Source: Anaerolineae bacterium
GTDB taxonomy: Bacteria > Chloroflexota > Anaerolineae > Aggregatilineales > Aggregatilineaceae
Direction of reading: 5' to 3'
DNA: 64,000 nt
Assembly (NCBI GenBank): GCA_027494015.1
Contig: JAOSJP010000006.1
Location: forward strand, 101,570 to 165,569
Below the pieces are notes generated by a model. The model did no database searches. It had not been told where the DNA came from and saw only the letters and a list, made by a program, of their open reading frames with translations. Numbering within the stretch: position 1 is the stretch's first letter; every line of letters begins with the position of its first letter. Below are positions 12,805 through 20,639 of the stretch, piece by piece. The position numbers and the translations under genes are program-made.

Positions 12805-13276
12805 CGCGCTGCCCCCTCACTCCTCACCTACCGGTTCTGTCGCGCCGGGCGGCCATCAGGACCGCGTGACCGCCCGCATGTGGCAGTCATATTATCACAC
12901 GGCTTGAGTCAGAGCAACGCGGGGAGGGGTGAAGGCAGGGCAATCGCATCAAAGTCCGCCGCGCGCCAGCCTACTCGTAGGGGCGTATTGCAATACGCCC
13001 CTACGGACCTCACCCCCGCTCGGCGCTGGCGCGCCTCGCCGCCCCCTCTTCGTCAACGGAGAGGGGGCAAGCCGAGCGCAGCGAGGCTGGGGGTGAGGTA
13101 GAACAACACGCACGTTTGAGCGATTGCCCTGGGGTGAAGGGGTGAGATAGCGCTCTCAGACTTCGGAAATCTTCGAAGACTTCGGACCTTATTTTTGCGC
13201 AAACACAGGCCATTTCTATTCGGACAACGCAAACACGGGCCATTTCTATTCGCTTTTGACGGTCTAGACCTGGGTT
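12805..13276. other. Non-coding repeat-rich interval
   Basis: It contains the palindrome at 12977-13004, a structured 90-bp repeat at 13008-13098, a CTTCGGAAATCTTCGAAGAC-type palindrome at 13160-13188, and two direct copies of 'ggccatttctattcg' (about 13209-13223 and 13240-13254). No gene is supported. Confidence 0.7.
13008..13098. repeat. Structured CCTCACCCC...GGGGTGAGG repeat (single copy)
   Basis: The outer arms CCTCACCCCC/GGGGGTGAGG pair, an inner hairpin CCCCTCTTCGTCAACGGAGAGG forms the tip, and two GC-rich side arms ('ctcggcgctggcgcg', 'gccgagcgcagcgagg') lie between. This is the same family as the tandem arrays at 27773 and 31979. Confidence 0.8.
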
Positions 13277-13940
13277 TTAGGGGTCTGCGCAGTACGTTTG
13301 CAGGCACTCCACCAGGTCTGTGGAGAATTGCTTTAGACTTAGCAGCTCGACCCGCACGAGGCGCTGGTTCTCAAAGACCAGGCGGCCTGGAATAGCCAGC
13401 AGGTCGCGCACAATACGCTTGGGGGCATAGTCTTCAAAGGGGCTGCCCACCAGCGCCTGATGGTAGAAATGGGCCAGCAGGTTGTGGGCCAGGTCGGTGA
13501 GCAGGATGTAGCCCTTCTGCCCCAGGAAGCTGTGCTTGCGGCGCGCTTCCAAGCCCAGGCCGCTCTTGTCGTTGCGGAACTGTTCGACTTCCGCTGCGCC
13601 CCGGTCATCGTAACAGGCCATCAGCGCCCTTTTGGAAGGCAGAGCCAGGGTGCTGAGGTAGTAACTGTGGCGGTAGCCCCCCTCCTTGAGTTGTCTCTTG
13701 ACCAGCACGCGCACCGGGCGACCATAGTCAACGGGAGGCGGCACTTCGCCCAGCCAGGTATCAGGACGGTAGACATCCCAGCGCTGCACTTGTCTGGCTA
13801 AAGCTTGGGCACGGCGATTGTTCATCCCCTTGGCCACCACCTGGTAGCCCCGTTGCAGCAGCCAGCGCACATGGGCATCACTGCCACTCCCCCCATCGAT
13901 GCGCCAGACGGTGCGCTGCCGTTGGGCGGGGGATAACTCT

Positions 13941-14845
13941 ACCTTGATTGCTAGTTGAAGTCGTTCATGCAAGACCCGTTAGAATGGAGTTACCACAACA
14001 ACATTCACAACGGAGGACTCACATGAACGACACCTATATTGTAACGGCTTATAGCGTGATTGATGACCTGTTGAAAGCGCATGGTTACACCGATGATGTA
14101 CGAGCGACCATCAGCGCAGCCGAGATTTTGACCGTAGCGGTTGTCGCAGCCAAGTATTTTCAGAATCATCATGAACGGGCATTGTGTATCTTGATCAAGT
14201 TGGGCGATATTCCGCCCTTGAGTGTGTCGCGTTTTAACCGGCGCTTGCACGCCCTGAGTGATTGGTTGTTGGGGATCGTCACGTTGCTGGGCGAACTCTT
14301 TGCGGCAGGTGAGGTGTTTATCATCGACAGTATGCCTGTGCCGGTGTGTAAGCGGGCGCGGGCGCGACGGTGCAAGACGGTACGCGGCAAGATTTACTGT
14401 GGCTACTGCGCTGCCAAACGCGAGAAGTTCTTCGGTTGGCGCTTGCATCTGATTTGTACGGCAGAAGGCATTCCAGTGGCCTTCGATTTGTTGCCTGCGT
14501 CGTTGCATGACCTGACACCGCTGCATGAGTTGACGGTTCATTTGCCCCAAGATGCGACGGTCTTTGGCGACAAAGGCTACATTTCCGCACCCGATGCCCA
14601 AACCATCCTTGACGAATGTGGCGTGCGGATCGTTTCGGTTCGACGCAAAAATATGCCACCGAACTCATGGGCCGATGATTTTGACCTGCGGCTTTATCGC
14701 AAACGCATCGAAACCGTTTACTCGCAAATGGAGAAGATGGGCATTCAGTCGCTTCATGCGCGTACCAATCTTGGTTTTGACTTGAAAGCCTGGGCAAGCT
14801 TGCTCGCGCTCGCTTTCACCAATATCATCGACTAGCAATCAAGGT
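13941..14845 (+). mobile_element. IS982-family insertion sequence, intact
   Basis: A 905-bp element with 15-bp perfect terminal inverted repeats (accttgattgctagt, 13941-13955; complement at 14831-14845) is flanked by direct repeats AACTCT (13935-13940 and 14846-14851). It is inserted in the IS1380-like transposase gene. Both ends and the transposase look complete, so it may be recently active. Confidence 0.9.
14023..14835 (+). CDS. IS982 family transposase
   Basis: The 270-residue protein carries the DDE signature of IS982: 'FIIDSMPVPVCK' (first Asp), 'VFGDKGYISA' (second Asp), and 'RKRIETVYSQMEKMGI' (Glu). The start ATG at 14023 follows GGAGGA by 5 nt; an upstream in-frame ATG at 13948 overlaps the TIR and is unlikely. 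The stop TAG overlaps the right TIR. Length is normal for the family and no frameshift is seen. Confidence 0.92.
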   Translation: MNDTYIVTAYSVIDDLLKAHGYTDDVRATISAAEILTVAVVAAKYFQNHHERALCILIKLGDIPPLSVSRFNRRLHALSDWLLGIVTLLGELFAAGEVFIIDSMPVPVCKRARARRCKTVRGKIYCGYCAAKREKFFGWRLHLICTAEGIPVAFDLLPASLHDLTPLHELTVHLPQDATVFGDKGYISAPDAQTILDECGVRIVSVRRKNMPPNSWADDFDLRLYRKRIETVYSQMEKMGIQSLHARTNLGFDLKAWASLLALAFTNIID

Positions 14846-15069
14846 AACTCTAAAGCAATTTCGGTGCTTTCGACCGACGGCTGCAGGCAATGGCTGGTGT
14901 GCTTGCTGCCTGGATACACGTCGGAGTAGACCGTCTCGCGGTAGGCGCTGGCACTGACCCGCGCCAGTTGCCGCCCGGTCGTGTTTTTTTGTCGCTGAAA
15001 TAGCCCTTCTGGCGTAACTACTCAGGCCAGAAGATGCGGACCTGAGGTCAAAAGCGATATAGTAGCCGC

Positions 15070-15762
15070 ATGAACCCAGATGAAAAAGCACTGCACGAAC
15101 TGGACAAGGCAACCCTGGTCGCTATCATCCTCGAACTGCGCGAGATGATTGGGCAACTGACTGCGCGTATCCAGGACCTGGAAGACCAGCTTGCCAAGAA
15201 CAGCGGCAACAGCGGTAAACCGCCGAGCAGCGATGGGTTGAGAAAAAGCCTGCACCCAAGAGCCTGCGGGCCAAAGGGCAGCGACGGACGGGCGGACAAC
15301 CGGGCCATCCAGGACACACGCTGGAACTGGTGAGCAACCCGGAGCACATCGAAGTGCACCGGTTGGCGACCTGCCCCCAGTGTCAGCACGACCTGAGCGA
15401 AGCACCGGTGCTGGCCGTTGAGCGGCGGCAGGTATTTGATGTGCCTCCGGTGGTCATTGAAGTGACCGAACATCAGGTGCCCGTCGTGTGTTGCCCCAAC
15501 TGTCAGACGCACGTGAAAGCGGCGTTTCCAGCAGATGTGACCCAGCCGGTGCAGTACGGAGAGCGGTTGAAAGCCCAGGCGGTCTACCTCACTGGGTACC
15601 AGTTGCTGCCGGTGGCACGAACCTGTGAAGTCTTTGAGGACCTGTACGGTCATCGGCCCAGCGAAGCGTTGGTCTTGAGTGCGACAGAGGCGCTGCATGA
15701 GCAGCTTGACCCCGCCCTGAGCGCAATCCGCGACCAGATTATTCGGGCGGACGTGGTGGGCC
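15070..15762 (+). pseudogene. IS66-family transposase remnant (N-terminal part, frameshifted)
   Basis: The first frame has 'IQDLEDQLAKNSGNSGKPPS', typical of the IS66 TnpC N-terminus. A one-base loss near 15240 shifts the frame. The second frame continues with the Cys zinc-binding domain ('ATCPQCQHDLSEAP', 'VVCCPNCQTHVKA') and 'LLPVARTCEVFEDLYGH'. It breaks off at about 15762, before the DDE core, and runs into the 3' end of the methyltransferase gene. Only about 230 of the usual 500 or so residues remain. Confidence 0.85.
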
Positions 15763-16506
15763 GGGGTTGTAGGGCGCGTCCGCGCACCCGTTGCGCCGAC
15801 TCACCACAGTCAGCCCCACTTCGGCGAAGAGCCGCTCCATCTCTGGCACGGTGGGCCACCAGACCTGCTGATGGTATTCGCGCCGGTGATGCGCCGGGCC
15901 GAAGACGACGGCCTGGTGATGGGCGATGCGCTGCTGTGCGTCAAAGCGCTCGCGGTAGATGATCGCGCCGTCCTGCCACTCGTCCCAGTGCTGGGCGCGC
16001 GCGGGTAGCTCCGGCTGCCAGTCTTCGCTGCCGAAGAGCAGCCGCCCGCCGGGCCGCAGCAGCCCGGCCACATGCCACAGCGCAGCGCGCGCGCTGGCAT
16101 GGTCGGGGAACCAGGTCAGCAGGTTGCCGCAGAACTGGGCGATGGCGTCGAACGGCCCGCGCAGCGGCGGGCGCGCGATGTCGCCCTCCACCCAGTCAAC
16201 AGTCAGTCCGCGTCTCCGGGCGTGGTAGTGAGCGAGCGCCAGCAGCTCGTGCGACAGGTCAAGCCCGGTCACGCGCACGCCGCGCGCGGCCAGGGGCAGG
16301 CTGTGCCGCCCCCAGCCGCAGCCCAGGTCGAGCAGACGGTCGCCCGCCGCCAACCGCAGATGGGTGACGGCGAACTGCACTTCCACTTCGGTGTTATGTG
16401 CCCATGTCGCCGGAGCGTCGCCGGTCATCATGCGGCGGGCCAACCCCGCCGCCATCTGGCGATTCCAGGCAAGGTTATCGCGATGAGTGAGTCCAGACAC
16501 GTGCAT
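15739..16506 (-). CDS. Class I SAM-dependent methyltransferase
   Basis: The 255-residue protein has motif I 'RLLDLGCGWGRHSLPLA', motif II-like 'VTGLDLSHELLALA', an acidic 'WVEGDIARPPL', and 'LLRPGGRLLFGSEDW'. These place it in the Methyltransf_11/25 type of Rossmann methyltransferases. Substrate is unknown. Its last codons and the TAA stop lie inside the IS66 remnant, so the original C-terminus is probably missing a few residues. It sits 39 bp downstream of the ABC-2 permease on the same strand and may be cotranscribed with that exporter. Confidence 0.82.
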   Translation of the reverse strand: MHVSGLTHRDNLAWNRQMAAGLARRMMTGDAPATWAHNTEVEVQFAVTHLRLAAGDRLLDLGCGWGRHSLPLAARGVRVTGLDLSHELLALAHYHARRRGLTVDWVEGDIARPPLRGPFDAIAQFCGNLLTWFPDHASARAALWHVAGLLRPGGRLLFGSEDWQPELPARAQHWDEWQDGAIIYRERFDAQQRIAHHQAVVFGPAHHRREYHQQVWWPTVPEMERLFAEVGLTVVSRRNGCADAPYNPGPPRPPE

Positions 16507-16545
16507 TGGTAAAGACTCCTTCTCGGCGCACGGGCAGCGCGGCCA

Positions 16546-17376
16546 TCAGCCGTTGCGCTTCAGCTTGCCCGTGCGCTTGGTGTACTTCTCTGCCCGCTGG
16601 AACAGGTAAATGCCCAGCGGCAGCATGATCAGGCCCATGATCAGCAGGGGCCACACGTAGCTGAAGGGGTCGGCAGTCGCCGTATCGGGCAGCAGCGCCG
16701 CCCGCATCCCTTCCAGCACATATGTCGCCGGCGAGATCTTCGCCAGGACTTGCAGCCAGCCCGGCAGCACGCTGACCGGGTAGTAGATGCCCGACACGAG
16801 CAGGAAGAATGCCTGCACGATGTTGGTCATCTGCGCGCCGCGCTCCGGGTAGAGCAGCGGCAGGATGGACGCCACCACGCCGATGCCGACGAAGGACAGG
16901 CTGCCCACCAGCAGGATCACGGTCGCGGCGACGAGGTCGGCGTCTGCGAAGCTCAGGTCGAAGAACGCCGCGACGACCACGCCGATGATCACGGTGAAGA
17001 GCAGGCTGTAGATGATGGCGAAGATTGTCTGGCCGATCATCTGGTTGAAGCGGTGCACAGGAGCCATGAAGGTATACTCGATGGTGCCTTCCCACCGCTC
17101 CCAGGCGATCATCTCGCTGATGTTGTTAAAGATGCTGGCCAGAAAGCGCCAGACCAGCGTCCCGACCAACAGATAGGTGATCAGGAAGTTGGTGTCAATC
17201 TGCGTTTCGCCGGTGATCTCGGCGGCCCCAGCCCCGATGAACGTCACCGAGAGCGAGTTGGCGATAGAGTAGGCCAGCCAGACGACCTCCCACCCCCAGT
17301 AGCGTTTGACCAGGTTGAAGTTGCGCGCCACGAATGCGTAGGATTGGCGCATCTCCAACTGAATGCCTTTTATCAC
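16546..17376 (-). CDS. ABC-2 type exporter permease
   Basis: The 276-residue integral membrane protein has about six hydrophobic segments, for example 'LFTVIIGVVVAAFFDLSF' and 'FFLLVSGIYYPVSVLP'. The pattern 'WERWEGTIEYTFMAPV' resembles the conserved loop of ABC-2 permeases (DrrB-like). The start is GTG with GGGAGGTAACC upstream. It pairs with the ATPase encoded upstream at 17623-18576, with a repeat in the gap between them. A drug, lipid or polysaccharide exporter is possible, and sequence does not decide. Confidence 0.85.
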   Translation of the reverse strand: MIKGIQLEMRQSYAFVARNFNLVKRYWGWEVVWLAYSIANSLSVTFIGAGAAEITGETQIDTNFLITYLLVGTLVWRFLASIFNNISEMIAWERWEGTIEYTFMAPVHRFNQMIGQTIFAIIYSLLFTVIIGVVVAAFFDLSFADADLVAATVILLVGSLSFVGIGVVASILPLLYPERGAQMTNIVQAFFLLVSGIYYPVSVLPGWLQVLAKISPATYVLEGMRAALLPDTATADPFSYVWPLLIMGLIMLPLGIYLFQRAEKYTKRTGKLKRNG

Positions 17377-17622
17377 GGTTACCTCCCACGAAAACGGTTG
17401 TCAGTTGTCAGTGATCAGTGATCAGTAGGCGCTGCTCTGCTGCGCCCTGGTTGACCTCACCCCCGCTCGGCGCTGACGCGCCTCGCCGCCCCCTCTCCGT
17501 TGACGGAGAGGGGGCAGAGCCGGGCGCAGCGAGGCGGGGGGTGAGGTTAACGTCTGGCGTCTGCCAGCCGCCCGCCCCCCTCTGAAAACTGACGACCGAC
17601 CCCTGATCGCTTCTCCTCAACC
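17377..17622. repeat. Structured repeat between exporter genes
   Basis: 17455-17546 is a copy of the CCTCACCCC...GGGGTGAGG repeat. It is preceded by a GCGCTGCTCTGCTGCGCCC palindrome (17430-17448) and a 'cagttgtcagtgatcagtga' low-complexity tract. It separates ATPase from permease within what is otherwise an operon. Confidence 0.8.
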
Positions 17623-18576
17623 CTACGACAGCACCTTCTCCGGCTCGAAATCCGTCACATCGTCTTTCTCGACCAGTTCCTTGCCGGTGAGGGCCATGAA
17701 GACCTCTTCCAGCGTCGGCTCGTGGCCGTTGCGCCGGATGCTTTGCTTGAGACCCTCCGGCGTATCGAGGGCGACGATCCTGCCATCGTCGAGGATGGCG
17801 ATGCGGTCGCACAGCGCGTCGGCCTCGTTCATGTCGTGCGTGGTGATGACGATGGTCGCGTCGTGCGTGTCGCGCAGCTCGTTGACGAACGCCTGCACTT
17901 CCAGCTTCGAGCGCGGGTCCAGGCCGGTCGTCGGCTCGTCGAGCAGCAGCAGCACCGGCTGCGTCAGAAAGGCGCGGGCGATAGCTACCTTCTGCTGCAT
18001 CCCCCGGCTCATGTCCTCCATCGGGCTGGTGTAGCTGCTCTCGCGCAGCCCCAGCCGCCCCAGGATCTCGCGGGCCTTGCGGTCGGCTTCCTTGCCAGAA
18101 ACGCCGTACAGCCGCGCCCCATAGAGCAGGTTCTCCTTAGGGCTGAGCTTCTTGAAGAAGGCCGCCTCCACCGACACGCGGTTGATCAGCCGCTTGACGG
18201 CCATCTCGTCGCGCTCCACTTCCAGCCCGAAGACGGTGATCGTGCCCTCGTCCGGCAGCAGCAGCGTGGAGAGCAGGCGGATCAGCGTGGACTTGCCCGA
18301 CCCGTTCGGCCCCAGCACGCCGAAGATTTCGCGGCGATAGACCTTGAACGAGACCTCGGAGACGGCGGTGACCAGCTCCTTGCCACGCCGGGCCTTGAGC
18401 TTGTGCGGGGCATCGTGGCCGTTGGCCGTCTGGCCGTTCGTGACCTGGCCGTTGGTCGCTTTATGACCGCCGAACATCCGCCGCCACCAGGGTTCGGCGG
18501 CGACATTGAAACGCTTGACGACGTTCTCGACAACGAGCGCCGCTTCCTGTGTGGGGATGGAATGCTCCATCATGGT
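17623..18576 (-). CDS. ABC transporter ATP-binding protein (DrrA-like)
   Basis: The ATPase subunit has Walker A 'GVLGPNGSGKSTLIRLLSTL', Q-loop, signature 'DMSRGMQQKVAIARAFL', Walker B 'LLLDEPTTGLDPRSK' and H-loop 'IVITTHDMNEAD'. A 65-residue N-terminal region with 'NGQVTNGQTANGHD' low complexity splits the usual beta sheet. I choose the ATG at 18576 (MMEHSIP) with GAGG just upstream; the longer frame from 18738 would run through the leader terminators. The 317-residue protein is the energy subunit for the permease at 16546-17376. The leader suggests expression by attenuation. Confidence 0.85.
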   Translation of the reverse strand, partial: TMMEHSIPTQEAALVVENVVKRFNVAAEPWWRRMFGGHKATNGQVTNGQTANGHDAPHKLKARRGKELVTAVSEVSFKVYRREIFGVLGPNGSGKSTLIRLLSTLLLPDEGTITVFGLEVERDEMAVKRLINRVSVEAAFFKKLSPKENLLYGARLYGVSGKEADRKAREILGRLGLRESSYTSPMEDMSRGMQQKVAIARAFLTQPVLLLLDEPTTGLDPRSKLEVQAFVNELRDTHDATIVITTHDMNEADALCDRIAILDDGRIVALDTPEGLKQSIRRNGHEPTLEEVFMALTGKELVEKDDVTDFEPEKVLS

Positions 18577-18650
18577 GATGTCCTCAATAGTGCGCTGGTA
18601 ATGCTCAGCTTTCGACGCGAGAAAAGCGGTGTCGGGCCTGTTGTGCCGCA

Positions 18651-18680
18651 CAAAAAAGCCGCGAGCTGGGTGCCCGCGGC
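18651..18680 (-). terminator. Leader terminator 2 (gene-proximal)
   Basis: On the minus strand GCCGCGGGC-accca-GCTCGCGGC (one mismatch) is followed by TTTTTTG. It lies about 75 nt before the ATPase start, in the same orientation. A small perfect hairpin GACTCGT-tgg-ACGAGTC (18698-18714) precedes it. Confidence 0.75.
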
Positions 18681-18721
18681 TGGTGTGGCCGGCGACGGAC
18701 TCGTTGGACGAGTCATCGCAA

Positions 18722-18750
18722 AACAAAACCGCGGGCATTGCGCCCGCGGC
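18722..18750 (-). terminator. Leader terminator 1 (promoter-proximal)
   Basis: On the minus strand an 8-bp perfect stem CCGCGGGC/GCCCGCGG is followed by TTTTGTTTTG. It comes right after a small hairpin CTCG-cttcaa-CGAG (18759-18772) and the stop codon of the leader ORF. With the terminator at 18651-18680 it forms a tandem hairpin-terminator module. Confidence 0.78.
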
Positions 18751-18777
18751 CAGTGTCCCTCGTTGAAGCGAGTTTCC

Positions 18778-18864
18778 TTAGCGGCGAACAGGCGCAATAC
18801 GGCAAGGCTCGTTCCCGGCGGGAACGCCGCTCATGCGAGTGCGGATGAAGCAACGATTTGCCAT
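18778..18864 (-). CDS. Putative 28-residue leader peptide of the ABC exporter operon
   Basis: This short frame reads MANRCFIRTRMSGVPAGNEP followed by CRIAPVRR, with an AAAGGAG/AAGG ribosome site upstream. It begins about 30 nt after the predicted transcription start and ends 5-6 nt before the first leader hairpin. The 'RTR' tripeptide matches the basic-X-basic arrest motif known from macrolide-responsive leader peptides (established for Erm leaders). Whether stalling occurs here is inference. It may instead be a chance frame over a structured leader RNA, since GCGGCG (around 18826-18831) can pair with CGCCGC (18781-18786). Confidence 0.45.
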   Translation of the reverse strand: MANRCFIRTRMSGVPAGNEPCRIAPVRR

Positions 18865-18897
18865 TGTGCGCCTTTGCTCCTTTCGTAGGATGCGGGC

Positions 18898-18927
18898 AGT
18901 ATAGCACGGGCGGCGCGAGGTTGTCAA
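18898..18927 (-). promoter_or_regulatory. Strong sigma70 promoter for the ABC exporter operon
   Basis: On the minus strand a consensus TTGACA (18922-18927) is separated by 18 nt from TATACT (18898-18903). Transcription from about 18890 gives a leader of roughly 315 nt before the ATPase start, containing the small ORF and two terminators. Confidence 0.82.
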
Positions 18928-19193
18928 GGCTTTTGTTGGCAACGCTGTGTCAGGGCGTGGCTGAGCGTCTTGAAGGCTGTGTTTCAGTTCTGCGGTAGAG
19001 CATCACCGCAAAGGCGCAGAGAGCGCAGAGCAAAGCGCGAAAGGCGGACTTCCGAAGTCTCCGAAGACTTCGGAAGTCTTGTTCTTTCTGCGTCTCTGCG
19101 GTTCAGACGCCGCCTGAGAACTCGCGCGCCCGCCTGACAACTCGTTTGTGGACCCTTTGAGGCACGACGCTATTCGTTCGCCGCCCGGCCCCA
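18928..19193. other. Intergenic region with a CTTCCGAAG palindrome
   Basis: The only clear structure is the palindrome 'acttccgaagtctccgaaga' continuing to about 19078, related to those at 13160 and 47473. No gene is supported. This separates divergent transcription units. Confidence 0.6.
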
Positions 19194-19202
19194 TGCTATA
19201 AT
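19194..19202 (+). promoter_or_regulatory. Extended -10 element before the acyl-CoA dehydrogenase gene
   Basis: TGCTATAAT matches the extended -10 consensus and lies 95 bp before the ATG. No clear -35 is seen. Confidence 0.55.
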
Positions 19203-19296
19203 GCTTCCCCAGGACGGAATACGCCGGCGTCGCGCTCTCCCCCTGGCAGGGTGCGGGCAGCCGCCAGGCGCACGCTTTTTGAAGGATGTTACCGCT

Positions 19297-20511
19297 ATGG
19301 ATTTTGCACTGAACGAAGAACAGATCATGGCCCGCGACATGGTGCGCGAGCTGGCCCGCGACAGAATCTACCCCACCCTCAAGGAATGGGACCGCAAGCA
19401 CCAGCCACACCCCGACGTGCTGCCGCTGCTGGCCGAAAACGGCGTGCTGGGCATCAACATCCCCGTCCGCTACGGCGGGCAGGGCTTCGACTACATCACC
19501 CTGGCGCTGGCCTGCGAAGAGCTAGAGCGCATTGACGCCAGCCTGCGCGTGATCATGTCCGTGCACGCCGGCCTCAACAGCCTGGCGCTGCTGCAATGGG
19601 CCACCGAGGAGCAGAAACAGCGCTTTCTCGTCCCGCAGGCGCGCGGCGAGAAATACGCCGGCTATGGGCTGACCGAGGCCGACGCGGGCAGCGATCCGGT
19701 CAATCTGCGCAGCACCGCCCGCCGCGAAGGGGATGTCTACCTCCTCAACGGCGAGAAGATGTGGATCAGCCTGGCGACGCTGGCCGACAACTTCATCGTC
19801 TTCGCCAAGACCGATCCGCACGTCGAGCCGCGCTATAAGGGGATCACCGCCTTCATCATCACCAAAGACATGAAGGGCGTCAGCACCTACGACGAGAAGC
19901 ACAAGCTGGGCGTGCGCGCCGGCTCGACGGGCAGCATCGTCATGCAGGATGTGGAGGTGCCCCTCGAAAACCGGCTGGGCGAGGAGGGCGAGGGCTTCTA
20001 CATCGCCATGAGCTGCCTGGACAACGGGCGCTACACGGTCGCTGCCGGGGCGACTGGCTGCATCCGCGCCTGCCTGGAAGACAGCGTCAAGTATTCCAAA
20101 GAGCGCCACACCTTCGGCGTGCCCATCGCCCAGCACCAGCTTATCAAGCAGAAGCTGGCCTTCATGCAGCAGTGGTACGACGCGGCCTGGCTGCTGGTCA
20201 CGCGCGCCGGCTGGCTGAAGAACCAGGGCCAGCGCAACACGCGCGAGACGGCGGTCGCCAAGTGGTTCGCCACCGATATGAGCGTCAAGGCGGCGCTGGA
20301 AGCGGTACAGTTGCACGGCGCGTATGGCTTCAGCGACGAGTACGATGTCGAGCGCTACCTGCGCAACGCCAAGGGCGCTGTGATTTACGAAGGCTCCAGC
20401 GAGATTCAGCAGCTCATCCAGGCCGACTACGCGCTGGGCTACCGCCACGACCGCCCGCTGCGCTGCGAGCCGGTGCCCTACGACGCCGCAGCCTGGCAGA
20501 GCGAGGGGTGA
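19297..20511 (+). CDS. Acyl-CoA dehydrogenase
   Basis: This FAD enzyme oxidises acyl-CoA to enoyl-CoA and passes electrons to ETF, whose genes follow. The 404-residue sequence has 'YAGYGLTEADAGSDPVNLRS', 'YLLNGEKMWISLA', 'RHTFGVPIAQHQLIKQKLAF', and near the C-terminus 'VIYEGSSEIQQLIQADYALG', where the Glu of YEGSSEIQ is the usual catalytic base position. The ATG at 19297 is preceded by GAAGGAT. Chain-length preference cannot be read. A GTTGGTT-type repeat separates it from etfB, but the functional link is clear. Confidence 0.93.
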   Translation: MDFALNEEQIMARDMVRELARDRIYPTLKEWDRKHQPHPDVLPLLAENGVLGINIPVRYGGQGFDYITLALACEELERIDASLRVIMSVHAGLNSLALLQWATEEQKQRFLVPQARGEKYAGYGLTEADAGSDPVNLRSTARREGDVYLLNGEKMWISLATLADNFIVFAKTDPHVEPRYKGITAFIITKDMKGVSTYDEKHKLGVRAGSTGSIVMQDVEVPLENRLGEEGEGFYIAMSCLDNGRYTVAAGATGCIRACLEDSVKYSKERHTFGVPIAQHQLIKQKLAFMQQWYDAAWLLVTRAGWLKNQGQRNTRETAVAKWFATDMSVKAALEAVQLHGAYGFSDEYDVERYLRNAKGAVIYEGSSEIQQLIQADYALGYRHDRPLRCEPVPYDAAAWQSEG

Positions 20512-20512
20512 T

Positions 20513-20597
20513 TGGTTGTTGGTGATTGGTTCTTGGTAATTGGTCAAAGCACCGCGTTTCACATGCGCTGTACCAACAACCAACAACCAATAACCTC
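20513..20597. repeat. GTTGGTGATTGG inverted-repeat tract
   Basis: Words such as 'gattggttgttggtgattgg' are answered by 'ccaacaaccaacaaccaata' 50 bp later, so the RNA or single strand could fold into an imperfect hairpin. It is the same family as the tracts in the rRNA spacers. Confidence 0.7.
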
Positions 20598-20639
20598 CGC
20601 GTTCCGATAATCCTGTTGAGTCTTTGAGGAGAGTGACCT

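Larger units (their letters stand above)
13277..15008 (-). pseudogene. IS1380-like DDE transposase, interrupted by IS982 and truncated at its 5' end
   Basis: The C-terminal part (13277-13940) encodes 'RIDGGSGSDAHVRWLL', 'YDDRGAAEVEQFRNDKSGL' and 'LTDLAHNLLAHF', typical of IS4-superfamily/IS1380-like transposases. Coding sequence continues on the other side of the inserted IS982 (14846 to about 15008) as 'GRQLARVSASAYRETVYSD'. Removing the IS982 and one AACTCT copy restores the frame across the junction as STEIALELSPAQRQRTVWRI. The N-terminus is lost near 15008, where an IS66 remnant begins. Dead gene. Confidence 0.8.

Noticed and set aside
18570..18797. A 75-codon frame overlapping the leader and the ATPase start
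   Set aside because: It runs through both leader terminator hairpins with Ser/Arg/Pro-rich composition. A coupled second leader ORF starting at 18716 cannot be excluded, but evidence is too weak.
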